IMG/VR virus record: IMGVR_UViG_3300035664_000040
Location: 1 to 36,471 of that record
Direction: 5' to 3' (one strand)
Source of the DNA: a virus
DNA: 36,471 nucleotides
Part shown: piece by piece, positions 20,720 through 27,888 of the stretch
Position numbering within the stretch: position 1 is the stretch's first letter
Layout of the letters: each line of letters opens with the position of its first letter
Translations under genes and position numbers: made by a program
Notes under the pieces: model-generated
Seen by the model: the letters and a program-made list of their open reading frames with translations, nothing else
Told to the model about the DNA's origin: nothing
The model's database searches: none

Positions 20720-21402
20720 CTACTGCTCAAAGATGCCGGCAAGCTTTGCAAGCTCTCGGGCCATCTCCTCTGATGTCTGCGGTGGCTTCTCGGTCGGTAC
20801 GAAATCGGACGCCTTCGGTGCTTTGCCTTTCTCGCTGTACGGTGCGAGCACGGCACTGGTGAGCAAGCCTGTCTGCTGCCACGGATCCGGCAGAGCGTGA
20901 AAATAGCGAGTGAACGCCACCCACTCACTGAGCTCTTGCGAGTCCATGCGGCGAGACAACTCCCGCACCGTCATGCCTAGGTGCCCGGCGAGGCGGAAAA
21001 GAAACCTCCGCATCGGCCGGGTCTTCAGTTTTTTGCCAGTTCCTCCACGTCGCTCTCGGTCATGTTGTTGTGCTTCATCGCCTTCTCGAAGAGCTTCGAC
21101 ACCACGGCCGAAGACTTCTTCGCCAGCTGCTCGATGCCCTGCTCGTCGAAGAGCCGCTCGCCACTCTCGGGGTGGCACAGGCAGCGGGCCAGGTACTTCG
21201 TTCGGAAGTTGTCGATGCCACGCTCCTTGTTGCCGATCCACTCCTTCTCGTAGGAGTCCCGCTCCTCGACGGTCATCACACGGATGCCGAGCACCAGCGG
21301 CTTACCGCTGGCGTCCTTCCACTCCCGCACCGTCACCTTGAGCACGGACAGATCGTCCGAGGCGAGAATCTGGGCGGCGAGTTCCTGCACAGTCAGGGCC
21401 AT
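20720..21402 (-). CDS. Tail assembly chaperone, -1 frameshift fusion (GT type)
   Basis: The zero-frame chaperone gene (21402-21025) ends in GCA AAA AAC TGA. A ribosome slipping one base back on A AAA AAC continues in the frame that is open to 20720, giving 227 aa: 125 from the first frame plus 102 from the second (LKTRPMRRFLFRLAGHLGM, TVRELSRRMDSQELSEWVAF, ...EMARELAKLAGIFEQ). The second part resembles the T domain of lambda gpGT-like chaperones, with a WVAFTRYFHALPD helix. The frame lacks a start of its own with a ribosome binding site, except a poor ATG at 21013. Position just before the tape measure supports the call. Confidence 0.85.
21020..21050 (-). promoter_or_regulatory. Programmed -1 ribosomal frameshift signal
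   Basis: Minus strand: slippery heptamer A AAA AAC at 21034-21028, in register with the zero frame, directly before the TGA at 21027-21025. An SD-like GGAGG lies 7 nt upstream, as in dnaX-type signals. Starting 6 nt downstream, CCCGGC and GCCGGG close a stem (about 21021 to 20984) whose interior GCGGA pairs with TCCGC, a likely stimulatory hairpin. All three canonical elements are present. Confidence 0.85.
21025..21402 (-). CDS. Tail assembly chaperone (G type)
   Basis: A 125-aa protein, the unshifted product. TVQELAAQILASDDLSVLKV is an alpha start, VTVREWKDASGKPLVLGIRV a beta pair, then VEERDSYEKEWIGNKERGID and the long helical end EQLAKKSSAVVSKLFEKAMK, HNNMTESDVEELAKN. Size, position between the tail tube genes and the tape measure, and the frameshift link to the next frame identify it as the major chaperone that keeps the tape measure soluble during tail assembly. 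ATG 21402 stands close behind the 105-aa gene. Confidence 0.85.
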   Translation of the reverse strand: MALTVQELAAQILASDDLSVLKVTVREWKDASGKPLVLGIRVMTVEERDSYEKEWIGNKERGIDNFRTKYLARCLCHPESGERLFDEQGIEQLAKKSSAVVSKLFEKAMKHNNMTESDVEELAKN

Positions 21403-21411
21403 GAAAATCTC

Positions 21412-21729
21412 CTAGGCTTGGACTCTGAGCGTGACGCCGTAGCGGGTCACGTCGTTCACCACGCCTTGAAACGTCAACTTCTCAAGCACTGCCGTGGCAC
21501 GGTAGGCAAACCCGCCGCCAGCAATCGTGACGAGCGAGCGGACGCCGTAGTTGGCGGTCGAGACGTTGGCCGTTGCAAAGCACGACATCTCTATAGTGCC
21601 TAGGTCAAGCGTCCACGTACTGGCGCGAGCCAACGGCAGAGCACCGCCGTGCGTCACGCGCAGATCGAAGACTTCGCTGAACGCGACGCCGTTCCACGTC
21701 GCCGTGACGCCCGCTGCGTACTCAGCCAT
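21412..21729 (-). CDS. Small tail-module structural protein
   Basis: A 105-aa all-beta protein starting at ATG 21729: EYAAGVTATWNGVAFSEVFD, LRVTHGGALPLARASTWTLD, LGTIEMSCFATANVSTANYG, VRSLVTIAGGGFAYRATAVL, EKLTFQGVVNDVTRYGVTLR. It lies between the tail-tube candidate and the chaperones, where a second tube or tail-capping protein is often encoded. Its pattern (TWNGVAFSEV, LTFQGVVNDVTRYGVTL) also fits a small tube-like beta barrel, so it is a competing candidate for the major tail protein. Confidence 0.75.
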   Translation of the reverse strand: MAEYAAGVTATWNGVAFSEVFDLRVTHGGALPLARASTWTLDLGTIEMSCFATANVSTANYGVRSLVTIAGGGFAYRATAVLEKLTFQGVVNDVTRYGVTLRVQA

Positions 21730-21747
21730 GACGGGCCTCCGTCAGGC

Positions 21748-22143
21748 TTAACGATCAATGAGGATCGTCACCTGGCCCCGGATGGCATCGTTGGTGGCGA
21801 GCGTGAGCGTCGAGCTCTGCACCGTGCCGCCCTTGCTCAGAAGCGAAGAGCCGCCCACGGTGATGGACAGCGTGCCGGTGGACTTGTCGTTGATGAGGGT
21901 GGTGCCGACGTAGTCGAACTGCACCGTGCGGCCGGTGTCGCCAGACGCAGAGCCGGCCAGCGGCAGATCGAGAGTCCTGGCGGTTTCGCCGGTGGTCTGG
22001 CCCAGGTGGGCCACGTTGATCTTCTCGTCCTCGGCAGCCGGGTCGGTGAACGACACGACGATGTTCGTGACGGTGTACCTCGTGGCGGTCGTCGGCCACG
22101 TCACCACCGTACCGGCACCATCATGCGGCGTCTCGAAAGCCAT
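21748..22143 (-). CDS. Major tail protein candidate
   Basis: A 131-aa beta-rich protein from ATG 22143, with VVTWPTTATRYTVTNIVVSF, DEKINVAHLGQTTGETARTL, TVQFDYVGTTLINDKSTGTL, SITVGGSSLLSKGGTVQSST. The AHLGQTTGETARTL stretch is similar to short phage tail-tube proteins in which the tube barrel carries a conserved HLG turn. It lies directly after the tail-completion gene and before the chaperones, the standard position of the tube protein. Stop and start signals are clean with GGAGATAT-type binding sites. Confidence 0.75.
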   Translation of the reverse strand: MAFETPHDGAGTVVTWPTTATRYTVTNIVVSFTDPAAEDEKINVAHLGQTTGETARTLDLPLAGSASGDTGRTVQFDYVGTTLINDKSTGTLSITVGGSSLLSKGGTVQSSTLTLATNDAIRGQVTILIDR

Positions 22144-22146
22144 CGC

Positions 22147-22566
22147 TTATATCTCCTGCCAGAGGATCGAGTACTGTTGGTTAACCGTGAGAATCGGCGG
22201 CAAGTCGCCTCCCGCCAACTGCACCACGCCGTCCGATTCCGTGTCCAGAGACACGTTCCTGACGCTCACGTAGTTTTCCACAGCCGTGCCGTACCCATCC
22301 AGAACCGAGCGGCATCGGTCGGCGATGTCTCGGGCCTCGCCGTACGTCTCGGCGTACACGTCCACCGACAGCAGCACCACGCCCATCCCCATGGGGCCGG
22401 ATAGCGTCTGCGTCCGCTGGATGCCCGTGCGACGCCAAGTGATGAACGGCAGCGCGGCCGAGGCCGGTGCCACGACGGGGTAGACACGCTGGCCCACGAC
22501 GGCCGCCACGGCGGGGTCGGCCACCAGGGCGTTGGCCAGCAGCTGCTCAGGTGACTTGAGTGGCAT
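22147..22566 (-). CDS. Tail completion protein (DUF3168/gp17-like)
   Basis: A 139-aa protein with the plan of DUF3168 tail completion proteins: SPEQLLANALVADPAVAAVV, GQRVYPVVAPASAALPFITW, RRTGIQRTQTLSGPMGMG, VVLLSVDVYAETYGEARDIA, DRCRSVLDGYG. The G-x-R-V-Y-P turn and the V-D-V-Y-A strand followed by a helix with A-x-x-I-A are typical. It joins the head-tail connector to the tail tube. ATG 22566 is 6 bp from the gp10-like gene's stop. Confidence 0.85.
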   Translation of the reverse strand: MPLKSPEQLLANALVADPAVAAVVGQRVYPVVAPASAALPFITWRRTGIQRTQTLSGPMGMGVVLLSVDVYAETYGEARDIADRCRSVLDGYGTAVENYVSVRNVSLDTESDGVVQLAGGDLPPILTVNQQYSILWQEI

Positions 22567-22571
22567 GGTGG

Positions 22572-23342
22572 CTAGCCTCCAATGATGCCGCTGATGGTGC
22601 CGGTGCTGGACTGCGTAATCTTGGAGATGGCGGCCTCGATCGAGATGCTGAGCTCACGCCGCAGGATCTCGGCCACTTGGTTTTTCGTCTGCTCGAAGGC
22701 GGTCTGCACGGGCGGGCGGCCAGCCACACCACCCGGCCGAACTCCCGGCAGGCGGATAGCCCCCTGGCCCTTTTTGCCCTTCATGAAAAAAGCGTAGGGC
22801 TGCGACTTGCTGCCGTCGGGGTAGATGTCGAACGGCCCACGGGCGGCCAGGCTGGAAGCGATGACTGCCCCCTGGCCAGCCTTCACCTCGTGGGCTTTGA
22901 CCGTGGCGACCTTTCCAGACTTCATCCGCCGGGTGTGGCCCTTACGCTGGTAAGCCTTGTCCGCAAGCTTGGTGACGACTCGCTCCTTGGTGCCGAACTC
23001 AAGCCACCACTGGTGGAACCCACGGTTCTTTCCGATCCGCACGCTGCCAGCGGTGGCTGTGCCGGGCTCTCGTGGCGACTGCCGGTAGCCAATCAGGCCA
23101 ACGGCCGCCCCGCTCTTGGGATACGGGACCGTCTTGTAGTGTGCGGCCCGCTTGAGATTGCCGGTGGGGCCGACGGGCGTGACTTCCCGCAGCCGCAGGT
23201 ACGCCGGCCAGATGGCCTTCTCCAGCGCCGCCTCCAGCGTGGCAGCAAGCCCCGCACGGCCGTCTTGGCCGAACAGGTTTCGCAGCTGCTCGGTCTTTTG
23301 CTTCAGGTCGGTGGAGTCCACCGTGATCGAGATGAAGGCCAC
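22572..23342 (-). CDS. HK97 gp10-like neck/tail protein
   Basis: A 256-aa protein from GTG 23342, whose G is shared with the preceding TAG and which stands 7 nt after GGAGG. It begins AFISITVDSTDLKQKTEQLR and contains LEAALEKAIWPAYLRLREVT, PVGPTGNLKRAAHYKTVPYP, GFHQWWLEFGTKERVVTKLA, the last including the W-x-E-F-G-T signature of HK97 gp10-like proteins (usually written VEFGT). The central basic region and the C-terminal helix (RRELSISIEAAISKIT) complete the fold. It is longer than most members (about 130-180 aa) owing to a basic insertion around 150-215. Confidence 0.85.
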   Translation of the reverse strand: MAFISITVDSTDLKQKTEQLRNLFGQDGRAGLAATLEAALEKAIWPAYLRLREVTPVGPTGNLKRAAHYKTVPYPKSGAAVGLIGYRQSPREPGTATAGSVRIGKNRGFHQWWLEFGTKERVVTKLADKAYQRKGHTRRMKSGKVATVKAHEVKAGQGAVIASSLAARGPFDIYPDGSKSQPYAFFMKGKKGQGAIRLPGVRPGGVAGRPPVQTAFEQTKNQVAEILRRELSISIEAAISKITQSSTGTISGIIGG

Positions 23343-23656
23343 TAGATCGCCTCCTGGCACAGCAGCTCGTGCTCGGTGCGGTTGCCGTGCTCGAGGATGC
23401 TGACGATCTCCAGCGTGCGGCCACGCCACTGCAGACGCATCTGCTGCGTGAGTCCGGTGAGATACCGCATCCGCACCCGGTGGCTGGCCTCGGTCTGCTG
23501 CTGGCCCTGCAGGAAGAACTCACGAGCCGAGATGCCCTCGACGCTGGCCCAACGCTCAGCAAACGTGTTCCACGTCTGCGTAGCCTCGCCCAGCGGCGTG
23601 CGGCTGTCCGTGGCCTGCTGCACCGTCACACGCTCTCGGAGCCGGCCGGAGTCCAT
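23342..23656 (-). CDS. Head closure / head-tail joining protein
   Basis: A 104-aa protein with the phage head-tail joining pattern: MDSGRLRERVTVQQATDSRT, PLGEATQTWNTFAERWASVE, ISAREFFLQGQQQTEASHRV, RMRYLTGLTQQMRLQWRGRT, LEIVSILEHGNRTEHELLCQ. GRLRERVTVQ, W-A-S-V-E and HRVRMRY are the recognisable motifs (SPP1 gp16-type stopper). ATG 23656 overlaps the preceding TGA by one base; the upstream GTG at 23671 is less likely. Encoded between the paralogue pair and the gp10-like gene, as expected for a neck protein. Confidence 0.9.
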   Translation of the reverse strand: MDSGRLRERVTVQQATDSRTPLGEATQTWNTFAERWASVEGISAREFFLQGQQQTEASHRVRMRYLTGLTQQMRLQWRGRTLEIVSILEHGNRTEHELLCQEAI

Positions 23657-24057
23657 CAGTCTGGCCCCCACAGGATGAGCTTGTAGGTGCCAGTGCCAGC
23701 CCCAGCCGTCAGCATCGGCACGGGCTCGCTGTCGGCCATCTGCGTCACGGCCACCTCGCCGTTAGACGATATGAGCCGCCACGCATCGTCGCCGCCGTCG
23801 TTTAGGGTGCGGCGGCTAGAGCCACTCCACGAAAAGGCCAGCTTCAGCGGCGAGCCCAGCGACACAAGCGAGCCGGCGGCGTTGCGGTACGTGCCGAAGT
23901 TGATTGAAACGCTCGAGGTGCCGGCGGTGCCGGTGACGGCCACGACTTCGCCAGACGTGTACCCGGTGACGGACTGCAGCGACAGCACCTTCAGCCTGGC
24001 CGTGCCAGACGTGTCGTGCCAGAGAGCGTCAACAGTTATGCGGCCGTCGATGCTCAT
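23656..24057 (-). CDS. Tandem paralogue A of a 133-aa virion-module protein
   Basis: A 133-aa beta-rich protein paralogous to the gene immediately upstream (24054-24455). Shared features are MS-x-x-GRITVDAL-x-HD, GT, VLSL near residue 25, V-x-G-x-x-GT near 45, TYR-x-x-x-GSLVS near 56-68 and an aromatic/beta end. A hydrophobic, Gly-rich fold like a small immunoglobulin or tube barrel is likely. It lies between the connector and head closure genes, where decoration or neck-collar proteins can be found. No named family recognised. Confidence 0.8.
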   Translation of the reverse strand: MSIDGRITVDALWHDTSGTARLKVLSLQSVTGYTSGEVVAVTGTAGTSSVSINFGTYRNAAGSLVSLGSPLKLAFSWSGSSRRTLNDGGDDAWRLISSNGEVAVTQMADSEPVPMLTAGAGTGTYKLILWGPD

Positions 24058-24455
24058 GTGCCGTGCAGCACCATTTCAAACGAAGCCGTGCCAGCCCCCA
24101 GCGGGCCGACCACGATGCCGTCGAGGCCCCCCTGCTCTGTGCCGAGAACAATCGCGTGATTGGCTGGGCAGATAGACAGTGCACTGCCAGAAGCCTCTGC
24201 CACTTGGCACCTGGTGCTACAGGAAAACACGACACGCTCCACGTCAGTAAAAGACACAAGGCTGCCGGAGGAATCTCGATACGTGCTGGGGCTGACTGCA
24301 ACCGTTACTGCGGCGGTGCCGACAATGCCAGACACATAGGCACACTTGCCTTGCAGTAAAGATCCGGACCGCGCTAGTGACAGCACATTGATTGCGTTGG
24401 TGCCGTCCTTGTCGTGAAACAAGGCGTCCACCGTGATGCGGCCTTCAAGGCTCAT
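24054..24455 (-). CDS. Tandem paralogue B of a 133-aa virion-module protein
   Basis: A 133-aa protein starting at ATG 24455 and overlapping the start of paralogue A by 4 nt (ATGA). It shares the N-terminus (MSLEGRITVDALFHD) and the VLSL, V-x-G-x-VGT and STYRDSSGSLVSF segments with its neighbour at the same positions, but the C-terminal halves have diverged. It has extra cysteines (FSCSTRC, SICPAN). The base use is more A-rich in the central part than in the neighbouring gene. Confidence 0.8.
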   Translation of the reverse strand: MSLEGRITVDALFHDKDGTNAINVLSLARSGSLLQGKCAYVSGIVGTAAVTVAVSPSTYRDSSGSLVSFTDVERVVFSCSTRCQVAEASGSALSICPANHAIVLGTEQGGLDGIVVGPLGAGTASFEMVLHGT

Positions 24456-25051
24456 CGGTAGGATCCCCAGCGTTGCGAGTCGAGAAGCGACTTGACGCCG
24501 AACTCAATCTCTTTGGAGATACTGCCGGTGAGCACGCTGGATCGTGACTCGTACCAGTGGCCCACGAGCATCAGGATGGCGTGGCGGATGGCGGCTGGCA
24601 CACTCGTGCCGCTGGCACCGTAGCCGGCCCACCACGTCACAGCCACGGCGTTGTAGTCGTCGAGATTGGCGGGCCACGTCCCGGCACGCAGCTGCCGCAC
24701 CACGCCAGGCGTCGAATTGCGGTCTACCCGGTACGCCGTCGTGGACAGCGTGGCCGTGGAGTCGTCGCCCAGCGTGTAGGTGAGCGACACCGCTGTGGTC
24801 GTGCCGCTCGTGGCAATCGGCGGCCGGGGCAGCTCGATCTCGTAGGGGAACGAGTCCAGCCGCATGGTCCACCGTGTGTTGATGAGCGTGCGGTCAAGGT
24901 ACTCCTCGCACCACTCACGGGCCGCCGTAATCAGCGTGCCGATGTACGAGTCATCGTCGCTGATGTCCACACGCAGGTGGGCCTTGGCCTCGGATACCGA
25001 GACGGGCTCAACCGCCGGCGGCGTCGCTCTGGTCAGGCTGCGGTACTGCAC
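24452..25051 (-). CDS. gp6-like head-tail connector
   Basis: A 199-aa protein. AVEPVSVSEAKAHLRVDISD, DDSYIGTLITAAREWCEEYL and DRTLINTRWTMRLDSFPYEI match the N-terminal half of phage gp6-like connectors exactly in order (EPV-x-x-x-EAKxHLR, D-x-x-I-x-x-L-I-x-A-R-x-x-x-E). The C-terminal part includes TYTLGDDSTATLSTTAYRVD and PAAIRHAILMLVGHWYESRS, the helix that binds the portal ring. GTG 25051, 7 nt after GAGGA, is chosen; it overlaps the upstream ORF by 44 nt, the largest overlap I accept here. Confidence 0.9.
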   Translation of the reverse strand: MQYRSLTRATPPAVEPVSVSEAKAHLRVDISDDDSYIGTLITAAREWCEEYLDRTLINTRWTMRLDSFPYEIELPRPPIATSGTTTAVSLTYTLGDDSTATLSTTAYRVDRNSTPGVVRQLRAGTWPANLDDYNAVAVTWWAGYGASGTSVPAAIRHAILMLVGHWYESRSSVLTGSISKEIEFGVKSLLDSQRWGSYR

Positions 25052-25247
25052 GGGGGCGTCCTCGTTTCCTGGGCGTGGCGTCGGCCGTCTCGGCCCGGTG
25101 CTCGATGGCCGCCGTCTCGATGGTCTGCTGCTTGTCCTCGACGGCGATGCCTCGACTGATCCAATCGTTCGCCATGCCGTCGGGAACGTCCGGCAGCACC
25201 TGGCCACGCTTGTAGTGGCGGTAGCTCATCAGCATCCTTATCTTCAT
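25008..25247 (-). CDS. Small hypothetical protein between capsid and connector genes
   Basis: A 79-aa protein from ATG 25247, which overlaps the glycosyltransferase stop in an ATGA. It begins KIRMLMSYRHYKRGQVLPDV, PDGMANDWISRGIAVED, the pattern of a small beta-hairpin domain seen in many phage head operons (a short xY-x-x-G-x-x-x-x-x-P-D element that ends in W-I-x-x-G-x-A), then a charged tail (ETADATPRKRGRPRAVPQPD). It probably assists head-tail connection; unproven. Longer in-frame extensions to 25499 overlap the glycosyltransferase and are rejected. Confidence 0.72.
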   Translation of the reverse strand: MKIRMLMSYRHYKRGQVLPDVPDGMANDWISRGIAVEDKQQTIETAAIEHRAETADATPRKRGRPRAVPQPDQSDAAGG

Positions 25248-25984
25248 GATTCCCCCACCTTCCATGCAGTTTCCGGCCGCTTGCTCGTGGACGTGAACTC
25301 GTTGGCCCACTGGAACACCGGGCTTGTCAGGTTGCGGCCCGGCCACGTCACGACGTACTCGCCGTGCCCCAGCACGACACGGGGCGAGACGAACACTCGG
25401 TTGCCGCTCTCTCGCCAGTTCTTCCAGAACCAGATGTCGGGATCTAACCGGCCCGAATCGCCCCATGAGCCCTCGGGGTCTGGTTTCGACCAGAACCACG
25501 GTTTCTTGGTTCGCTTCAGGGCGGCCGTGCTAATCACCGTCAGGCCGAAGTGGGCCGTGTCCACCTCTTGAATGGGCTCGGCAAACCACGACGGTGGCAG
25601 GCTTGTGTGCCCGGCATCCGGCGGCGAATCGAGCGTGCCCTTGAGGGTGAGCATGGGGCGGCCGTCCTCACGCTTGGTTTGCAGCCCCGTGATGGCGTCA
25701 CACTGGAAAGTCATCGCCATAGCAAAGAGCGTCTCCACGTCTTCCTTGGTGAAGAACGTGTCGTAATCGATGGCCAGCAGATACTCGGCCTTGTCGATGA
25801 ACTGCTCGAACACCCGGGTGTTTACTTGGTCCCAGAAGCAGCCCGTGCCCAGCGTCGGCCGGATGCCCAGCGGCATCAGGGCCTGAGCCCAGGCGAAGAA
25901 GTTGCTGGTGAACCCCAGCCGGGGCATCGACAGCACGGCCTCGACTCGGATATCTACCTGCGTGTCACCGACACGGACGAGCAT
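25244..25984 (-). CDS. Glycosyltransferase-like protein in capsid operon
   Basis: A 246-aa protein with a GT-A-like arrangement: FTSNFFAWAQALMPLGIRPT, FEQFIDKAEYLLAIDYDTFF (DxD-like DYD at 73-75), then CDAITGLQTKREDGRPMLTL, EVDTAHFGLTVISTAALKRT and DSGRLDPDIWFWKNWRESGN, followed by VSPRVVLGHGEYVVTWPGRN. The DxD, the acceptor-side G-L-T-V helix and the late D-P-D-I-W-F segment are like those of phage-encoded glycosyltransferases and DUF-type relatives. Its place among head genes suggests that it modifies a virion protein. A terminator-like hairpin (26004-26036) separates it from the capsid genes upstream. Confidence 0.8.
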   Translation of the reverse strand: MLVRVGDTQVDIRVEAVLSMPRLGFTSNFFAWAQALMPLGIRPTLGTGCFWDQVNTRVFEQFIDKAEYLLAIDYDTFFTKEDVETLFAMAMTFQCDAITGLQTKREDGRPMLTLKGTLDSPPDAGHTSLPPSWFAEPIQEVDTAHFGLTVISTAALKRTKKPWFWSKPDPEGSWGDSGRLDPDIWFWKNWRESGNRVFVSPRVVLGHGEYVVTWPGRNLTSPVFQWANEFTSTSKRPETAWKVGES

Positions 25985-26003
25985 TGTGGCCCCTCAAATG
26001 GAA

Positions 26004-26036
26004 ACGGCTGGCAGAGCGTAGAGCCCTGCCAGCCGT
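26004..26036 (-). terminator. Intrinsic terminator after capsid genes
   Basis: ACGGCTGGCAG (26004-26014) and CTGCCAGCCGT (26026-26036) form a perfect 11-bp stem with an 11-nt loop in the 77-bp gap between the 147-aa gene and the glycosyltransferase. On the minus strand it is followed by TTCCATTT. It would lower transcription of the genes after the highly expressed capsid pair. The short T-run makes termination partial rather than complete. Confidence 0.65.
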
Positions 26037-26061
26037 CCACTGTGCCGCATGTGTCAAGCGA

Positions 26062-26505
26062 TCAGCCGCTGACGAGCGTGCCGACGTTCTTGGTGGCCGC
26101 CGAAAACGGAGCCTCTTCGGCACGGCCCAGACGGGCCACGCTGTTCACCGCCACGGTGTTGCCGGGCGAGGTGTACAGCGTCAGGAAGCGACGCTTGCCA
26201 CGCATGTCCACGTTGAACCGAGCCACGTAGCCGACGTTCGCCCCGGTCGTGGTGCCAGCCGCCACGGTGAAGTCGGTGCCGCCAACGAACCCGCTGATGT
26301 TCGTCTGGCCGGTGCCGGTCACGTCGTGCTGCGTCAGCCGGAGAACCGGAGCCGCATTGCTGGTGGTCGCCGTGAACGGCGAGTACACCACGTCGATGGA
26401 AACGTACTCGTAGCCGAGGGTGTCGATCTCGTGGCTGTGGGTGGCCGAGGCCGCCACACTCGCCGCCGCCTTGGCGTCCGTCTTCGTCGCTGCGATCTGG
26501 ATCAT
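26062..26505 (-). CDS. Probable capsid decoration protein
   Basis: A 147-aa protein beginning MIQIAATKTDAKAAASVAAS after AAGGAGAACTGCTCCC. The rest is beta-rich with many Thr/Val/Asn: YEYVSIDVVYSPFTATTSNA, APVLRLTQHDVTGTGQTNIS, GFVGGTDFTVAAGTTTGANV, GYVARFNVDMRGKRRFLTLY. It directly follows the major capsid gene and precedes a terminator, so it is probably made in large amounts. A capsid-stabilising or decoration protein is the best guess; family not recognised. Confidence 0.72.
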   Translation of the reverse strand: MIQIAATKTDAKAAASVAASATHSHEIDTLGYEYVSIDVVYSPFTATTSNAAPVLRLTQHDVTGTGQTNISGFVGGTDFTVAAGTTTGANVGYVARFNVDMRGKRRFLTLYTSPGNTVAVNSVARLGRAEEAPFSAATKNVGTLVSG

Positions 26506-26535
26506 GGGAGCAGTTCTCCTTGAAAGGAACTAGGT

Positions 26536-27843
26536 TCAGGACGCCGTCTTCAGAGCGATCACCGGGCCCGCCTCGCTGGTCGAGCCGAGCGAGTGGAACA
26601 CCGCATTGGCACGCACGATGCCGGTCACGAGGGTCTGGTCATACTCGACCAGCCGCTCCTGACTGACACGCAGGGCGTAACCCTGACGCAGGCCGAGGGC
26701 ACCCGCCATGGCCAGGTCACCGAAGAGCACCTTGATCTTCGACGCATCCGCACCGAGCGTGCTGTTCATGACATGCACGAGCGTCACGGGGTAGCCGAGG
26801 AACGTCAGGCCGAAGCCCTGTGCCACGCTGGCGTTGCCACCCTGGCCGAGATCCAGCCGCTGCATCGCAGCGTGGTATCCGGCCGGGCTGATGTACCACC
26901 GGGCACCGGGCAGGGCGTAGCGCGGAGTCTTCGCCAGCACGGCAAGGAAGTCTTCCTTGTCGAGCGTCTCGAAGGAGTTGTTGCCGCTGGCCGCCGTCGC
27001 CACGCTGGCGGTGTACGGAGCGGTGTCGATCTTGACCGCCACGCCATGGTGGCCGCCGAAGGCCGAAACGCCCGTGCCCGTAAATACCGCCTCGTCGAGC
27101 GCCTTGGCCACAGCAAGGCTGTGCTCCGTGGCGATCAGGTCGGCGATGCCCACGCCGTCGGCCCACAGTTCGTTGCTGACCTTGGTGGCCACGCCGAACT
27201 TCTGGGCGACCAGCTGCACCTGCGTGCCGGTCATGTCGCTGTAGGTGAACTCGCTGCCTTCGCCGAGCCACGCACCGGTGACGCCGGTGAGCCGCTTCGG
27301 GATCATCAGCGTGTCGCTGGCCATCGAGAAGTTCTGCAGGGCCGTGGGGGCCACGCCGAAGGTCTCGACGTTGCGGATGATCTCGTTAGACACCTCGTCA
27401 GGCACGGCGAAGCCGCCGGTGCTGTTGACGCCTTCGACCATCGCCCGGCTCTCGACGCCGTGGTCAGCACACCACCGCCGGGCGTTGTCGTCGCCGGCGA
27501 ACTTGGCACGCAGCCACTGGCCGAAACGGTACGCCGTCTCGTGCGAGCGGAACGCCTTGAGCTTGCGGCCGTCCCGCACCGGCTCGATGCGATTCTCGAC
27601 CGCACGCACCTCGGGGGCCGGCGAGCAACGCTCGGCCACGCTGCGGAGATTCTTGGCCGACTCGACCACCTTGACCTCGAAGTCGATCGAAGCGGCGAGC
27701 TTCTGAGCCCGCTCGGTCAGGCCGGTGAGCTCCGCATCACGGGACTCGAGATCAGCCTGGTTGTCGGTCTGCAGGGCCGTGAGCGAGTCAATCCGCTCGG
27801 CAACGTCGTTGGCTTCGGCGCGAAGAGTCGAGAGGCGGTCCAT
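26536..27843 (-). CDS. HK97-type major capsid protein
   Basis: A 435-aa protein. The first 75 residues are a heptad-rich coiled coil (TLRAEANDVAERIDSLTALQ, DAELTGLTERAQKLAASI), the delta/scaffold domain removed during maturation. The shell domain begins near 130, with STGGFAVPDEVSNEIIRNVE (P-D-E-V is like the conserved P-x-E-x motif), VTGAWLGEGSEFTYSDMTGT, QKFGVATKVSNELWADG, then GLTFLGYPVTLVHVMNSTLG (E-loop/A-domain strand) and KIKVLFGDLAMAGALGLRQG. The order is that of HK97-like capsids. ATG 27843 follows GCTGGAGATCACAC. The fused scaffold explains why no separate scaffolding gene is seen. Confidence 0.95.
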   Translation of the reverse strand: MDRLSTLRAEANDVAERIDSLTALQTDNQADLESRDAELTGLTERAQKLAASIDFEVKVVESAKNLRSVAERCSPAPEVRAVENRIEPVRDGRKLKAFRSHETAYRFGQWLRAKFAGDDNARRWCADHGVESRAMVEGVNSTGGFAVPDEVSNEIIRNVETFGVAPTALQNFSMASDTLMIPKRLTGVTGAWLGEGSEFTYSDMTGTQVQLVAQKFGVATKVSNELWADGVGIADLIATEHSLAVAKALDEAVFTGTGVSAFGGHHGVAVKIDTAPYTASVATAASGNNSFETLDKEDFLAVLAKTPRYALPGARWYISPAGYHAAMQRLDLGQGGNASVAQGFGLTFLGYPVTLVHVMNSTLGADASKIKVLFGDLAMAGALGLRQGYALRVSQERLVEYDQTLVTGIVRANAVFHSLGSTSEAGPVIALKTAS

Positions 27844-27888
27844 GTGTGATCTCCAGCGGCGTGATTGCCGATGGAGTCCACTGTGCCG

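Noticed and set aside
26517-26540. GAAC-TAG-GTTC, similar to a Gram-positive LexA box
   Set aside because: The spacer is 3 nt instead of 4, it overlaps the capsid gene stop, and no promoter is seen there.
26593-27849. A 418-codon open frame opposite the major capsid gene
   Set aside because: The capsid assignment on the minus strand is certain, and the plus-strand frame has the composition of an antisense shadow.
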